Both the position numbers and the translations under genes were made by a program. A DNA stretch of 64,000 bases from Urbifossiella limnaea. GTDB taxonomy: Bacteria > Planctomycetota > Planctomycetia > Gemmatales > Gemmataceae. A model generated the notes under the pieces. That model searched no databases, was not told the DNA's origin, and saw only the letters and a list, made by a program, of their open reading frames with translations. This document shows positions 1 to 8,037 of the stretch, in pieces. The stretch spans positions 62,001 to 126,000 of the forward strand of contig NZ_CP036273.1 in assembly GCF_007747215.1 (NCBI RefSeq). Reading direction: 5' to 3'. Numbering within the stretch: position 1 is the stretch's first letter; each line of letters begins with the position of its first letter.

Positions 1-987
1 GAAGCCCTTCGCCCGCTGCTTCATCAGCTCCGCCAGCAGCACCGTGCCGTCGCCGGCCGAGCCGCCGCCGATGTTGTCACCGAGATCGACGAGCAGCACC
101 GGATGCTGCTGCGACGCCACGGCACGGGCAACCGCCTCGGCCGGCGTCGGGCACGGCACGTTCAGCTGCTCGCGGACGTTCCACATCGCCGCGGCCAGCT
201 CGTCGGCGACCGCCTTCGCCTTGGCCCGGTCGCCGTCGGCGACGACGATCACGCTCGGCCCCATCTCGGGCACGTCGGCGTAGGGGAAGCCGGCCATCAC
301 GCTCACTGACAGTACCTGCGGCGCCCGCTCTGCCTCGCGCGCCATCCGCATCAGCAGCGCCATCGGCTCGCGGGCCGTGTCCTGGCCGAGCAGGTTGAGA
401 ATCAGCGGCGGCTTGGCGACGTGGACGACCGGCTTGACCTCCCCCTTCACGGCCCGCGCCAGCAGCTGCGCCGCCAGCCGGCCGCGGGCGCGCTGGTCGA
501 CGTGCGGGTACGTCTGGTAGCCGACGAGGACGTTCGCCGTCTCCGCCATCTGCGGCGAGACGTTGCCGTGGAAGTCGAGCGACGCCGCGATCGGCACGTT
601 CGGCCCGACCGCGGCGCGGAGGCGGCGCAGAATCTCGGCGTCGGCGTCGGGGTACGTCGGCGTGACCATCGCGCCGTGCAGCGCGACCAGTACGCCGTCG
701 GGCTGCGCCATCCGCACGCCGGTGACGAGCGCGTCCGAAACGTGCTCGAACAGCGCGTCGGCGACCGGCCCGGACGGCGTAGCCCACGCCATCGCCAGCG
801 GCACCACGTCGAAGCCGTACGTCTCGGCGCCTTCGAGGAAGCCGCCGACCTCGTGGTGCGCCTCGCGCCACACCGGCACCAGCGCGGCGCCGTAGGTCAG
901 GCTCCCCTCGCGGAAGCGGTCGAGGTCGGCCGCCGACCGGGAGAAGGTATTCGACTCGTGCATGAACCCGCCGACCGCGATCCGCAT
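1..987 (-). CDS. M81 (MlrC-type) metallopeptidase, C-terminus cut by window edge
   Basis: The frame is open from an ATG at 987 to the left edge, giving 329 codons without a stop. The protein starts MRIAVGGFMHESNTFS, the usual N-terminus of M81 peptidases, which are related to microcystinase C (MlrC) and are thought to be zinc enzymes acting on small or cyclic peptides. Likely metal and active-site motifs are visible: LVALHGAM near residue 104, SLDFHGNVS near 137-143 and a TYPHVD motif near 159. Near the edge lies the glycine-rich stretch LVDLGDNIGGGSAGDGT. The family is usually about 480-500 residues, so roughly a third is missing. It is divergent from asd with 120 bp between. No signal peptide is seen, so it is probably cytoplasmic. 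The family call is firm; the substrate is unknown. Confidence 0.88.
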   Translation of the reverse strand, partial: MRIAVGGFMHESNTFSRSAADLDRFREGSLTYGAALVPVWREAHHEVGGFLEGAETYGFDVVPLAMAWATPSGPVADALFEHVSDALVTGVRMAQPDGVLVALHGAMVTPTYPDADAEILRRLRAAVGPNVPIAASLDFHGNVSPQMAETANVLVGYQTYPHVDQRARGRLAAQLLARAVKGEVKPVVHVAKPPLILNLLGQDTAREPMALLMRMAREAERAPQVLSVSVMAGFPYADVPEMGPSVIVVADGDRAKAKAVADELAAAMWNVREQLNVPCPTPAEAVARAVASQQHPVLLVDLGDNIGGGSAGDGTVLLAELMKQRAKGF

Positions 988-1107
988 ATCCGTCACTCCT
1001 GGGGAGAAGCCTTCCACCGAACCCGACCGGTCGGCCGGTGTCAATCAGATTCCGTATCTTTTCCCGTGCGGCCGCGCGGCCGCGTTCCTCTCACCGGTGG
1101 TGCAACA

Positions 1108-2124
1108 GTGGCCGTGAACGTGGCGGTGGTCGGGGCGACGGGGGCCGTGGGTGACCTGATCCGGACGGTGCTCGCCGAGCGCCAGTTCCCGGTCCGGACG
1201 ATCAAATTCCTCGCGTCCGAGAAGAGCGCCGGGAAAACCGTCACGTTCGCCGGCAAAACCTACCCCGTCGAGCCGATCCGCGCCGAGGCGTTCGCCGGCG
1301 TGCAGATCGTCCTCAGCAGCACGCCCAGCTCCGTGAGCAAGGAGTTCTCGCCGATCGCGGCGAAGGCCGGCGCCATCGTCGTGGACAACTCGTCGGCGTG
1401 GCGGATGGACCCGGACTGCCCGCTCGTGGTGCCGGAAGTGAACGCCGACCAGCTGCACCACATCAAGAAGGGGATCGTCGCCAACCCGAACTGCGTGGCC
1501 ATCCCGCTGTGCGTGGCGCTGAAGCCGCTGCACGACCTGGGCGGGGTGAAGCGGGTCGTCGTCTGCACCTACCAGTCGTCGTCGGGCAAGGGGGCGAAGG
1601 GGCTGGCCGACTTCGAGTCGCAGCTGGCCGCGTTCGCCGCCGGCGGCCCGGTCCCGGCCCCGACGGCGCACCGGGCGCAGCTGGCCGGGAACGTCATCAC
1701 CCTCGACTGGACCCTCGACCCGAACGGGTACACCGAGGAAGAAAACAAGGTCATCAACGAGACGAAGAAGATCCTGGGCGACGCCACGATCGGCGTGAAC
1801 CCGACGTGCGTGCGGGTGCCGGTGCGGGTGTCGCACAGCGAGGCGGTGACGGTGGAGTTCCACCGGCCGGTGAGCGTGGCCGCGGCGAAGGCGGCGCTGG
1901 CCGTCGCGCCCGGGGTGGTGCTGATGGACGAGACGAAGGGGGAGTTCCCGCAGCCGCTCCACGCCACCGGCACCGACCACACCTACGTCGGCCGGGTGCG
2001 GCAGGACCCGAGCTGCGCGAACTCCCTGAGCCTGTGGGTGGTGGCCGACAACCTCCGCAAGGGCGCCGCCAGCAACGCCGTGCAGTGCGCCGAGGAACTG
2101 GTGAAGCGCGGCATCGTGAAGTAA
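1108..2124 (+). CDS. asd: aspartate-semialdehyde dehydrogenase
   Basis: The 338-residue protein makes L-aspartate semialdehyde from aspartyl phosphate with NADPH, on the shared path to lysine, threonine, methionine and diaminopimelate. The Rossmann motif GATGAVG lies at residues 9-15, DNSSAWRM near 93-100, and the catalytic cysteine is in NPNC (residue 129). RVPVRVSHSEAVTVEF carries the expected substrate-binding arginine and the general-base histidine. Two in-frame GTG codons (1108 and 1114) are possible starts, and the upstream frame stays open but looks non-coding. The length fits the family. asd, truA and aroA lie on one strand, each separated by a long palindromic element. One oddity is NPNCVAIP where NPNCSTIQ is commoner; the cysteine is kept. 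Confidence 0.93.
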   Translation: MAVNVAVVGATGAVGDLIRTVLAERQFPVRTIKFLASEKSAGKTVTFAGKTYPVEPIRAEAFAGVQIVLSSTPSSVSKEFSPIAAKAGAIVVDNSSAWRMDPDCPLVVPEVNADQLHHIKKGIVANPNCVAIPLCVALKPLHDLGGVKRVVVCTYQSSSGKGAKGLADFESQLAAFAAGGPVPAPTAHRAQLAGNVITLDWTLDPNGYTEEENKVINETKKILGDATIGVNPTCVRVPVRVSHSEAVTVEFHRPVSVAAAKAALAVAPGVVLMDETKGEFPQPLHATGTDHTYVGRVRQDPSCANSLSLWVVADNLRKGAASNAVQCAEELVKRGIVK

Positions 2125-2136
2125 AGCCGAAGACGG

Positions 2137-2272
2137 TTGGCCGCAAAAAGGCACAAAAGACACAAAAATAAGCCAAGACCGAAGCCAGGAGCGAGAACAG
2201 AACCAAGATCGGATTTGTATTCTGTTCTGTTCGGTCTTCCTTTTTGTGTCTTTTGTGCCTTTTTGCGGCCAA
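2137..2272. repeat. palindromic element, 32-bp perfect stem (A-rich 'GGCACAAAAG' family, copy 1)
   Basis: Arms 2137-2168 and 2241-2272 are exact reverse complements over 32 bp. The stem contains AAAAAGGCACAAAAGACAC, strikingly AT-rich for this genome. The 72-nt loop has a second imperfect pairing (AAGACCGAA against TTCGGTCTT, AGAACAGAA against TTCTGTTCT). It fills the gap between the asd stop and the truA start. A second copy lies at 58967-59072. Confidence 0.95.
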
Positions 2273-2291
2273 CCTGCTTTTGCTGCCCGCC

Positions 2292-3047
2292 ATGCGGAAC
2301 CTCCGCCTCACGCTCCGCTACGACGGCACCGACTTCTCCGGCTGGCAGACGCAGCCCGGCCGGCGCACCGTGCAGGAGACGCTCCAGGACGCCATCGCGG
2401 CGATCACGCAGGAGCCGCGGGTGCGGGCGAACGCCAGCGGCCGCACCGACGCCGGGGTTCACGCGCTGGGTCAGGTGGCGAACGTGTACAGCGCCACGCG
2501 GCTGAGCTGCGACGCGCTGCGGAAGGCGATCAACGCCAAGCTGCCGGCGGACGTGGCGGTGACGGACGTGGCCGAGGCGGCGCAGAGCTTCTGCGCGAAC
2601 AAGGACGCGGTGGCGAAGCGCTACCGCTACGTGATCCGCGACGGCCGCGTGCCCGACCCCTTCACGCGGAAGTACGCCTGGTTCGTGAAGACGAACCTCG
2701 ACGCCGACGCGATGCGCCGGGCCGGCGCGTGCCTGGTCGGCCGGCACGACTTCCGCTGCTTCGAGACGGAGTGGCCGAACCGCCTCACCAGCGTGCGCAC
2801 GGTCACGGCGCTGACGGTGGAGCGCGTCGAGGAGACGATCCGGCTGGAGGTGGAGGCGGACGGGTTCCTGTACAACATGGTCCGGGCGATCGCCGGGACG
2901 CTGGTGCAGGTCGGCCGCGGCTACTGGCCGGAGGCGCAGGTGGGCGAGGTGCTGCGGGCGATGGACCGCCGCCTGGCCGGCCCGACGGCGCCGCCCGAGG
3001 GGCTGTTCCTGCTGCGGGTCACATACCCCGGCGAGCCGGGAGCGTGA
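2292..3047 (+). CDS. truA: tRNA pseudouridine(38-40) synthase TruA
   Basis: The 251-residue protein converts uridines 38-40 of tRNA anticodon arms to pseudouridine. The N-terminus MRNLRLTLRYDGTDFSGWQ is diagnostic, and the catalytic aspartate is D53 in SGRTDAGVHALGQ. Later landmarks are FCANKDAVAKRYRYVI, RHDFRCF and DGFLYNMVRAIAGTLV. An in-frame ATG at 2244 lies inside the preceding palindrome and is an unlikely start; the ATG at 2292 matches family N-termini. The last residues (GEPGA) and the TGA stop are encoded by the left arm of the next palindromic element, so the present C-terminus appears to be set by that element. Confidence 0.95.
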   Translation: MRNLRLTLRYDGTDFSGWQTQPGRRTVQETLQDAIAAITQEPRVRANASGRTDAGVHALGQVANVYSATRLSCDALRKAINAKLPADVAVTDVAEAAQSFCANKDAVAKRYRYVIRDGRVPDPFTRKYAWFVKTNLDADAMRRAGACLVGRHDFRCFETEWPNRLTSVRTVTALTVERVEETIRLEVEADGFLYNMVRAIAGTLVQVGRGYWPEAQVGEVLRAMDRRLAGPTAPPEGLFLLRVTYPGEPGA

Positions 3048-3127
3048 GCGACCGGAGCGCGCCCCGAACTCACGCGACCGCGGCGGAGCGGTGCACGCAC
3101 TCCGGTCGCTCACGCTCCCGGCTCGCC
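3030..3127. repeat. palindromic element, 28-bp perfect stem overlapping truA 3' end
   Basis: Arms 3030-3057 and 3100-3127 are perfect reverse complements (core GGGAGCGTGAGCGACCGGAG). The truA stop TGA (3045-3047) lies within the left arm, and the right arm ends 11 nt before the aroA ATG. The 42-nt loop is GC-rich with no further long pairing. Confidence 0.93.
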
Positions 3128-3138
3128 TTGACGGACTT

Positions 3139-4461
3139 ATGCACGACTACCCCGCCGAGTTCGCCATCGTCCCGCTGACCGCCGCGCCGAGCGCGACGGT
3201 CACCGTCCCCGGCAGCAAGAGCATCACCAACCGCGCCCTCGTACTCGCGGCGCTCACACCGATGGACGTGCCGCTACGGCTCACCGGTGCCCTCCTCAGT
3301 GAGGACACCGAGGTGATGGTCGCGGCCCTTCAAGCACTCGGCTACGCCGTCGAACCGCACTGGGACGCCGCCGAGCCGTACGTCTGGTTCCCGTACCAGG
3401 AGCGAGCGACCGTCCCGGCGACCGAGGCCGACTTGTTCGTCGCCAACTCGGGCACCACCGTCCGGTTCCTCACCGCACTCGTCGCCGCCGGGCGCGGCCG
3501 CTATCGGCTCGACGGCATCCCCCGGATGCGGGAGCGGCCGATTCGAGACCTGCTCGACGCGCTCAACCAACTCCGCGGCGTCCGGGCCACGAGCGAAGCC
3601 GGGAACGGCTGCCCGCCGGTGGTCATCGAGTCGGACGGGGTCTGCACCGGGCAGCGGGTCACCGTCCGGGCCGGGGTGAGTTCTCAATTCCTTAGCGGTC
3701 TGCTGATGGCCGCCCCGCACTACGCGGGTGACGCCGAACCCGTTGAGATTGAAGTGGTCGGCCCGACAGTGTCCGAGCCGTACATCGCCATGACGCTGGC
3801 GATGATGCGACAGTGGGGCTACGAGGTCGAAGCGGTCGGAAACGTGTACCGCGTCCCGGCCGCTTCACTCCACAACCTAGCGAACTACGCCATCGAGCCC
3901 GACGCCTCGGCGGCGTCATACTTCTGGGCCGCGGCGGCCGTGGCCGGCGGGCGCGTCACCGTGGCCGGGCTGACACGGCAGTCGCTCCAGGGCGACGTGC
4001 GGTTCGTGGACGTGCTCGCGCAGATGGGCTGCCGCGTCGAGGAGTGCGACAGCGGCATCACCGTCCACGGCGGCCGGCTCCGCGGCGTCGACGTGGACAT
4101 GAACGACATCAGCGACACCGTCATGACGCTCGGCGCCGTCGCCCTCTTCGCCGACGGACCGACCACCATCCGCAACGTCGCCCACATCCGCCACAAGGAA
4201 ACCGACCGCATCGCGGCGCTCGCCACCGAGTTGCGGAAGTTCGGCGCCGCCGTCGCGGAGCGCGACGACGGGCTGACGATCACGCCGGGGCCGCTGCGGG
4301 GCGCCGCGGTGGACACGTACAACGACCACCGCATGGCGATGAGCCTGGCGCTCGTGGGGCTGAAGGTGCCGGGCGTCGTGATCCGCAACCCGGGGTGCGT
4401 GGCGAAGACGTACCCCGATTTCTGGCGTGATTTGGAGGCGCTGAGGCGACACGAAGAATGA
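3139..4461 (+). CDS. aroA: 3-phosphoshikimate 1-carboxyvinyltransferase (EPSP synthase)
   Basis: The 440-residue enzyme joins shikimate-3-phosphate and phosphoenolpyruvate in the shikimate pathway. PGSKSITNRALVLAAL (catalytic lysine near residue 27), LFVANSGTTVRFLTAL, RMRERPIRDLL, SSQFLSGLLMAAP, HIRHKETDRI and NDHRMAMSLAL are all present in order. An upstream in-frame ATG at 3091 lies inside the palindromic element; the start at 3139 gives the usual N-terminus. The gene ends RRHEE, and its TGA is the first codon-sized part of the next palindrome arm. It is co-oriented with asd and truA. The PGSK..TNRAL spacing and tolerance class were not assessed. Confidence 0.95.
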   Translation: MHDYPAEFAIVPLTAAPSATVTVPGSKSITNRALVLAALTPMDVPLRLTGALLSEDTEVMVAALQALGYAVEPHWDAAEPYVWFPYQERATVPATEADLFVANSGTTVRFLTALVAAGRGRYRLDGIPRMRERPIRDLLDALNQLRGVRATSEAGNGCPPVVIESDGVCTGQRVTVRAGVSSQFLSGLLMAAPHYAGDAEPVEIEVVGPTVSEPYIAMTLAMMRQWGYEVEAVGNVYRVPAASLHNLANYAIEPDASAASYFWAAAAVAGGRVTVAGLTRQSLQGDVRFVDVLAQMGCRVEECDSGITVHGGRLRGVDVDMNDISDTVMTLGAVALFADGPTTIRNVAHIRHKETDRIAALATELRKFGAAVAERDDGLTITPGPLRGAAVDTYNDHRMAMSLALVGLKVPGVVIRNPGCVAKTYPDFWRDLEALRRHEE

Positions 4462-4546
4462 CCAATTTCCAATGACCCACCAATGACCACGGAAGACACC
4501 GCTGGTGTTCCGTGGTCATTGGTGGGTCATTGGAAATTGGTCATTC
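4456..4546. repeat. palindromic element, 39-bp perfect stem ('AATGACC' family, copy 1)
   Basis: Arms 4456-4494 and 4508-4546 pair perfectly over 39 bp around a 13-nt loop. The core is CAATGACCCACCAATGACCA. It lies between the convergent aroA and TerB-like genes and contains the aroA stop codon in its left arm. A sibling with the same core is at 48871-48964. It could act as a bidirectional terminator, but there is no T-tract. Confidence 0.95.
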
Positions 4547-4921
4547 TCAGCAGTACTTCGTCACTAGCGCCTCGAACTCGGCGCAGCACTTCGTCGCACT
4601 GCTCTTGAGGTCGCGCAGCAGCTGCTTCTCCAGGTCGTCCACCTTACCGTCGGCGGTGATGAACTTCTCCAGCCACGCCGTCTCGGCGGTGCTCACCTCG
4701 CCGTCGGCCAGCACCGCCTTCTTCACCACGTCCAGCACGAACTGGTGGAACTCGGCCACCGCCTTCGGCGCCTCCTTCCGCAGCTCGATCAGGAACTCCG
4801 CCTCGGCCTTGCTCACCACGCCGTCGGCCAGGATCGCCTTGCGGACGATCTCCGTCTCCTTCCGCTCGATGTACCCGTCCATCAGCAGCAGGTCCTTCGC
4901 CAGCTTCTTCCAGTCGGCCAT
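4547..4921 (-). CDS. TerB-like tellurite-resistance-domain protein
   Basis: This is a 124-residue all-helical acidic protein. Three repeats of the form ADGxVxxAE are visible (LADGVVSKAEAEF, LADGEVSTAETAW, TADGKVDDLEKQL) with LLLMDGYIERKETEIV before them, the pattern of the TerB/DjlA-type helical bundle domain. TerB domains are thought to bind metal or partner proteins, often in stress or membrane-linked complexes; no ter operon is present here. An alternative start six codons upstream (4939) exists, but MADWKKLAKDLLLMDG fits the domain edge better. It is a single gene, convergent with aroA across a 39-bp palindrome and divergent from the pseudokinase. Confidence 0.75.
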   Translation of the reverse strand: MADWKKLAKDLLLMDGYIERKETEIVRKAILADGVVSKAEAEFLIELRKEAPKAVAEFHQFVLDVVKKAVLADGEVSTAETAWLEKFITADGKVDDLEKQLLRDLKSSATKCCAEFEALVTKYC

Positions 4922-5142
4922 GGTCGGGCTCCCGCGCAAGGGTCGGTGCCGCCGGCGCTTTCCGGCGTGACCTCAGTATAGACCCCGCGCGATTACGGGT
5001 CGTTACGGAACGTTACGCCCCGGCCGCAACCGCCGCTCGTCTTCTCTGCGGCGGGCCGGCGAAACCCGCCGCCGGCCGGATTCGTCATCTAAACTTCGGG
5101 CCGGAGGCCGGGACGCCTCCCACCCCGCCGCGGACCGCCCCC

Positions 5143-6480
5143 ATGCCCACCGCCCCCGCCCCACCCCCCGCCGTCACCGACCGCCAGGCCTTCCTCGCCG
5201 CCCTCTGCCGCTCCGGCATCCTCGCTCCGGCGCGGCTCGCCAAGGCGACCGCCGCCGTCCCCGACGACGCCACCGCCGCCGCCGCCGCCGCCGCGCTCGT
5301 CGCCGCCGGCTTCCTGACGCGCTTCCAGGCCGGCCGGCTCCTCGCCGGCCGCACCGACGGGTTCGTCATCGACCCCTACGTGATCCAGGAGGAAGTCGGT
5401 CGCGGCCCCGGCGGGCGGGTGTTCAAGGCGCTGCACGGGTCGATGCACCGCACGGTGGCCATCAAGGTGCTGGCCGCCGGCCGCACCCGCACCCCGGACG
5501 CGAAGGAGGCCTTCCGCCGCGAGGCGCGGGCCGCCGCCGGGCTGAACCACCCCAACATCATCACCGCGTTCGACGCCAGCGAGCGCGGCGAGCGGGCCTA
5601 CGTGGCCACCGAGTACGTCGACGGCCCGGACCTGGCCCGGCTGGTAAAGGCGCGCGGCCCGCTGCCGGCGGCCGAGGCGTGCGAGATCGTCCGGCAGGCG
5701 GCCGTGGCGCTGGAGTACGCCCGCGAACAGGGCATGACCCACAGCGGCATCAAGCCCACGAACCTCCTCGTGGCGCGGGCGTCGAAGACGCTGCCCGGGT
5801 GCGTGGTGAAGGTGGCCGACTTCGGCATCTCCCGCCTGGCCCCGGCCGACGCGGCGGTGGACACCGACACGCAGCTGCCGGCCGCGGGCGCCGCCGACTA
5901 CGCGGCCCCCGAGGCGGCCGGCGACCACCGCTCCGACCTGTACTCGCTCGGCTGCGTCTTCTACTTCCTGCTGACCGGCCGGCCGCCGTTCCCCGGCGGC
6001 AGCGCCGAGTCGAAGGCGAGTCGGCACCGGGGCGAGTTCCCGGCGCCGGTCGAGGCGCAGCGGCCGGACGTGCCGCCGGGCGTGGCCGAGGTGGTACGGC
6101 GGCTGCTGGCGAAGGATCCGAACGCGCGGTACCCGTCGGCGGCGGCGCTGGCGGCCCGGCTGGACGCGCTCGCCGGCGGTGCCGGGGACGAGGACGGCGG
6201 CTACGTGGCGTTCGACGTGCCGGCGGGGCAGGCGTCCAGTTCGTACCAGCCGGGCTACCTGACGGGGATGAACCCGCCGCCGGCGCCGACGACGGGCCGG
6301 CACGCCCCGGTCGGGGAGACGCTGTCGGACGCGTCGCCGTGGGCGGCGCTGACCGACGAAGTGCGGCCGCCGCGGCGGCGCGGTGGGGTGTCGGCGGTGA
6401 CGCTGCTGGCGGTGGTGCTGTCGGTGGCGGGGGCGGTGGCGCTGGGCGCGTCGCTGGTGTTAAAGGCGGTGGCGCGGTAG
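5143..6480 (+). CDS. Hanks-type serine/threonine pseudokinase with C-terminal membrane anchor
   Basis: The 445-residue protein has a kinase-like domain at residues 80-350 preceded by about 75 alanine-rich residues. The glycine loop is VGRGPGGRV, the ATP-binding lysine is K108 in VAIKVLAAG, and the metal-binding VADFGISRL is kept near 224-232. The catalytic loop, however, reads THSGIKPTNLL (residues 199-209) in place of HRDLKPxN, so the catalytic aspartate is glycine 202 (GGC for GAC). The activation segment GAADYAAPEAA also departs from GTPxYMAPE. A single membrane segment ends the protein (VTLLAVVLSVAGAVALGASL), giving a cytoplasmic kinase-like domain. It is probably a regulatory or scaffolding pseudokinase. 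It is flanked by TerB-like and MFS genes with no obvious operon. Confidence 0.87.
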   Translation: MPTAPAPPPAVTDRQAFLAALCRSGILAPARLAKATAAVPDDATAAAAAAALVAAGFLTRFQAGRLLAGRTDGFVIDPYVIQEEVGRGPGGRVFKALHGSMHRTVAIKVLAAGRTRTPDAKEAFRREARAAAGLNHPNIITAFDASERGERAYVATEYVDGPDLARLVKARGPLPAAEACEIVRQAAVALEYAREQGMTHSGIKPTNLLVARASKTLPGCVVKVADFGISRLAPADAAVDTDTQLPAAGAADYAAPEAAGDHRSDLYSLGCVFYFLLTGRPPFPGGSAESKASRHRGEFPAPVEAQRPDVPPGVAEVVRRLLAKDPNARYPSAAALAARLDALAGGAGDEDGGYVAFDVPAGQASSSYQPGYLTGMNPPPAPTTGRHAPVGETLSDASPWAALTDEVRPPRRRGGVSAVTLLAVVLSVAGAVALGASLVLKAVAR

Positions 6481-6486
6481 GTTGGG

Positions 6487-6536
6487 TTGCCGCTTGCGGC
6501 GTAGCGGCGTCGACGCCGCTACGCCGCAAGCGGCAA
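6487..6536. repeat. 50-nt perfect palindrome ('GCCGCTTGCGGC' family, copy 1)
   Basis: The whole 50 nt equals its own reverse complement, with no loop (centre GCGTCGACGC). It begins 6 nt after the stop of the pseudokinase gene and ends 10 nt before the stop of the convergent MFS gene. Related elements are at 23026-23071 and 28044-28101, with a weaker relative at 43013-43048. Confidence 0.96.
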
Positions 6537-6546
6537 GAACAAAAGC

Positions 6547-7860
6547 CTATCCTTCCTCCTCCACCGGCTTCGTCGCGTCCAGGAACAGCCCGCAGCCGAC
6601 GGCCACCGCGTAGGCGACCGCCCCCACGCCGAACGCCGCGCCCCACCCGCCGGCGATCTGCACCTCGGTCAGCAGGATCGGCGACAGCGCCGCGCCGAAG
6701 TTCCCGAGCATGTTCCCCCAGCCGAGCGCCGCCCCCACGTTCCGCCCGCCCACGTCCTGCGCGAACGCCCAGATCGACGGCACGCCAACGTCCTGGCACA
6801 GCGACATCATCACCAGCATCGCCACCACCACCCACAGCGGCGGGCCGGCCGCGGCCACCGCGCACGTCACGCAGCACGTCCCCATCATCGCCATCATCGG
6901 CCCCGACCGCCCCCACCGCGGGCCGAACCGCCGGCGGCAGCCGTCGGCCACGTACCCGCCCAGGAACGTCCCCACGCACCCGGCGAACAGCACGCCCGAC
7001 TGCACCCAGCCGCGCACGCCCAGGTCCACGTCGGCGTCCTTGAGGAACGTCGGCAGCAGGGTGATGAGGAACGCCCACGACAGGTTGACGCAGAACTGGA
7101 TGATGCCGAACAGCCACATGTTCGGCGTCCGCGCCAGCAGCCCCAGCCGCCCCAGGAACGACAGCTCCCGCCGCGGCGCGGCCGGCGGCCGCGCGTGCCA
7201 CTCGGCGGCCGGGTCCGGCTCCGGCGCGTACGCCGGCGCCGCCTCCGCGATCCCCTCCGGCGGCTTGTCGCGGACGAACGCCCAGAACCCGACGGCGACC
7301 ACGATGCCGAACAGGCCGTAGACCACGAACACGCCGCGCCAGTGGACGCCGGACGGGTTCTCGCCCCACGTCACCATGCCGACGGCGACCAGCGCGGCGG
7401 CAAGCACCGCGGTCATGGCCGGCGCCACGGCCCCGCCGAGCCGGCCGCCGGCCGCGACGGTGGCGCTGAACCGGCCGCGCTCGTCCGGCCGCGCCCACCG
7501 CTTCACCAGCCCCGCGGCCGCCGGGTACGCCCCCGCCTCGCTGATGCCGAGCAACAGCCGCACCACCACCAGCGCCGCGAACGACCACACCAGCCCCGTC
7601 GCCGCGGTGACGATCGACCACGCCGCGATGCACAGGGTGAGGACGAGCCGCGGGCCGAACCGGTCGGCGAGGGCGCCGCCGGGGATTTGCATCAGGGCGT
7701 AGGTGAAGAAGAACGCCCCGAGCGCCCGGGCGCGCTCGCGGTCGGTCAGGCCGAGGTCGGTCTGGATGGGGTCGGCGAGGATGGAGACGCAGACGCGGTC
7801 GATGTACATCCACATCGCCGCGACCGCGGTGATCCACACGACGACGTGGCGGTTGGGCAT
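6547..7860 (-). CDS. MFS transporter (anion:cation symporter-like)
   Basis: A 437-residue, 12-segment major facilitator. The start MPNRHVVVWITAVAAMWMYIDRV follows the pattern of the ACS family (hexuronate, galactonate and phthalate carriers) with an early D/R pair in the first helix. MFS signature loop 2-3 is visible as GALADRFGPRLVL, and RLLLGISEAGAYPAAAGLVKRW in helix 4-5 is typical of ACS members. The second half repeats the pattern (GGYVADGCRRRFGPRWGR). An ATG 24 codons upstream (7932) gives a poor N-terminal extension and overlaps the next repeat, so 7860 is preferred. The substrate cannot be read from the sequence. It stands alone on the minus strand. Confidence 0.88.
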   Translation of the reverse strand: MPNRHVVVWITAVAAMWMYIDRVCVSILADPIQTDLGLTDRERARALGAFFFTYALMQIPGGALADRFGPRLVLTLCIAAWSIVTAATGLVWSFAALVVVRLLLGISEAGAYPAAAGLVKRWARPDERGRFSATVAAGGRLGGAVAPAMTAVLAAALVAVGMVTWGENPSGVHWRGVFVVYGLFGIVVAVGFWAFVRDKPPEGIAEAAPAYAPEPDPAAEWHARPPAAPRRELSFLGRLGLLARTPNMWLFGIIQFCVNLSWAFLITLLPTFLKDADVDLGVRGWVQSGVLFAGCVGTFLGGYVADGCRRRFGPRWGRSGPMMAMMGTCCVTCAVAAAGPPLWVVVAMLVMMSLCQDVGVPSIWAFAQDVGGRNVGAALGWGNMLGNFGAALSPILLTEVQIAGGWGAAFGVGAVAYAVAVGCGLFLDATKPVEEEG

Positions 7861-7892
7861 GGGCGGGTTTCGCAGGGGGGAATCAAATCGGG

Positions 7893-8025
7893 GACTAACC
7901 ACAGAGTCACAGAGGGCACCGAGGGAAGACACAAGGCCGAGAGAAGACAGAAGGTTGATTTCAAACTCTGCTTCGTCTCGGTCTTCTGTCTTGTCTCTGT
8001 GCCCCCTGTGACTCCGTGGTTAGTC
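7893..8025. repeat. palindromic element, about 50-bp imperfect stem ('ACCACAGAGTCACAGAG' family)
   Basis: Outer arms 7893-7919 and 7999-8025 pair with 2 mismatches in 27 bp, and the pairing continues inwards with more mismatches (7920-7945 with 7972-7998). It is markedly lower in GC than its surroundings. It sits between the MFS and dipeptidase genes, both on the minus strand, and ends 12 nt from the dipeptidase stop. Confidence 0.9.
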
Positions 8026-8037
8026 CTGCTTTCGGTT

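Noticed and set aside
2140-2311. Apparent proteins with KRHKRHKK or FCAFLRP stretches near 2200 and 59000
   Set aside because: They are translations of the palindrome arms, extended upstream of real genes.
4456-4546. All palindromes as plain intrinsic terminators
   Set aside because: Stems of up to 51 bp, no T-runs, occurrence inside operons and inside coding genes; only 34661-34688 has terminator-like position and form.
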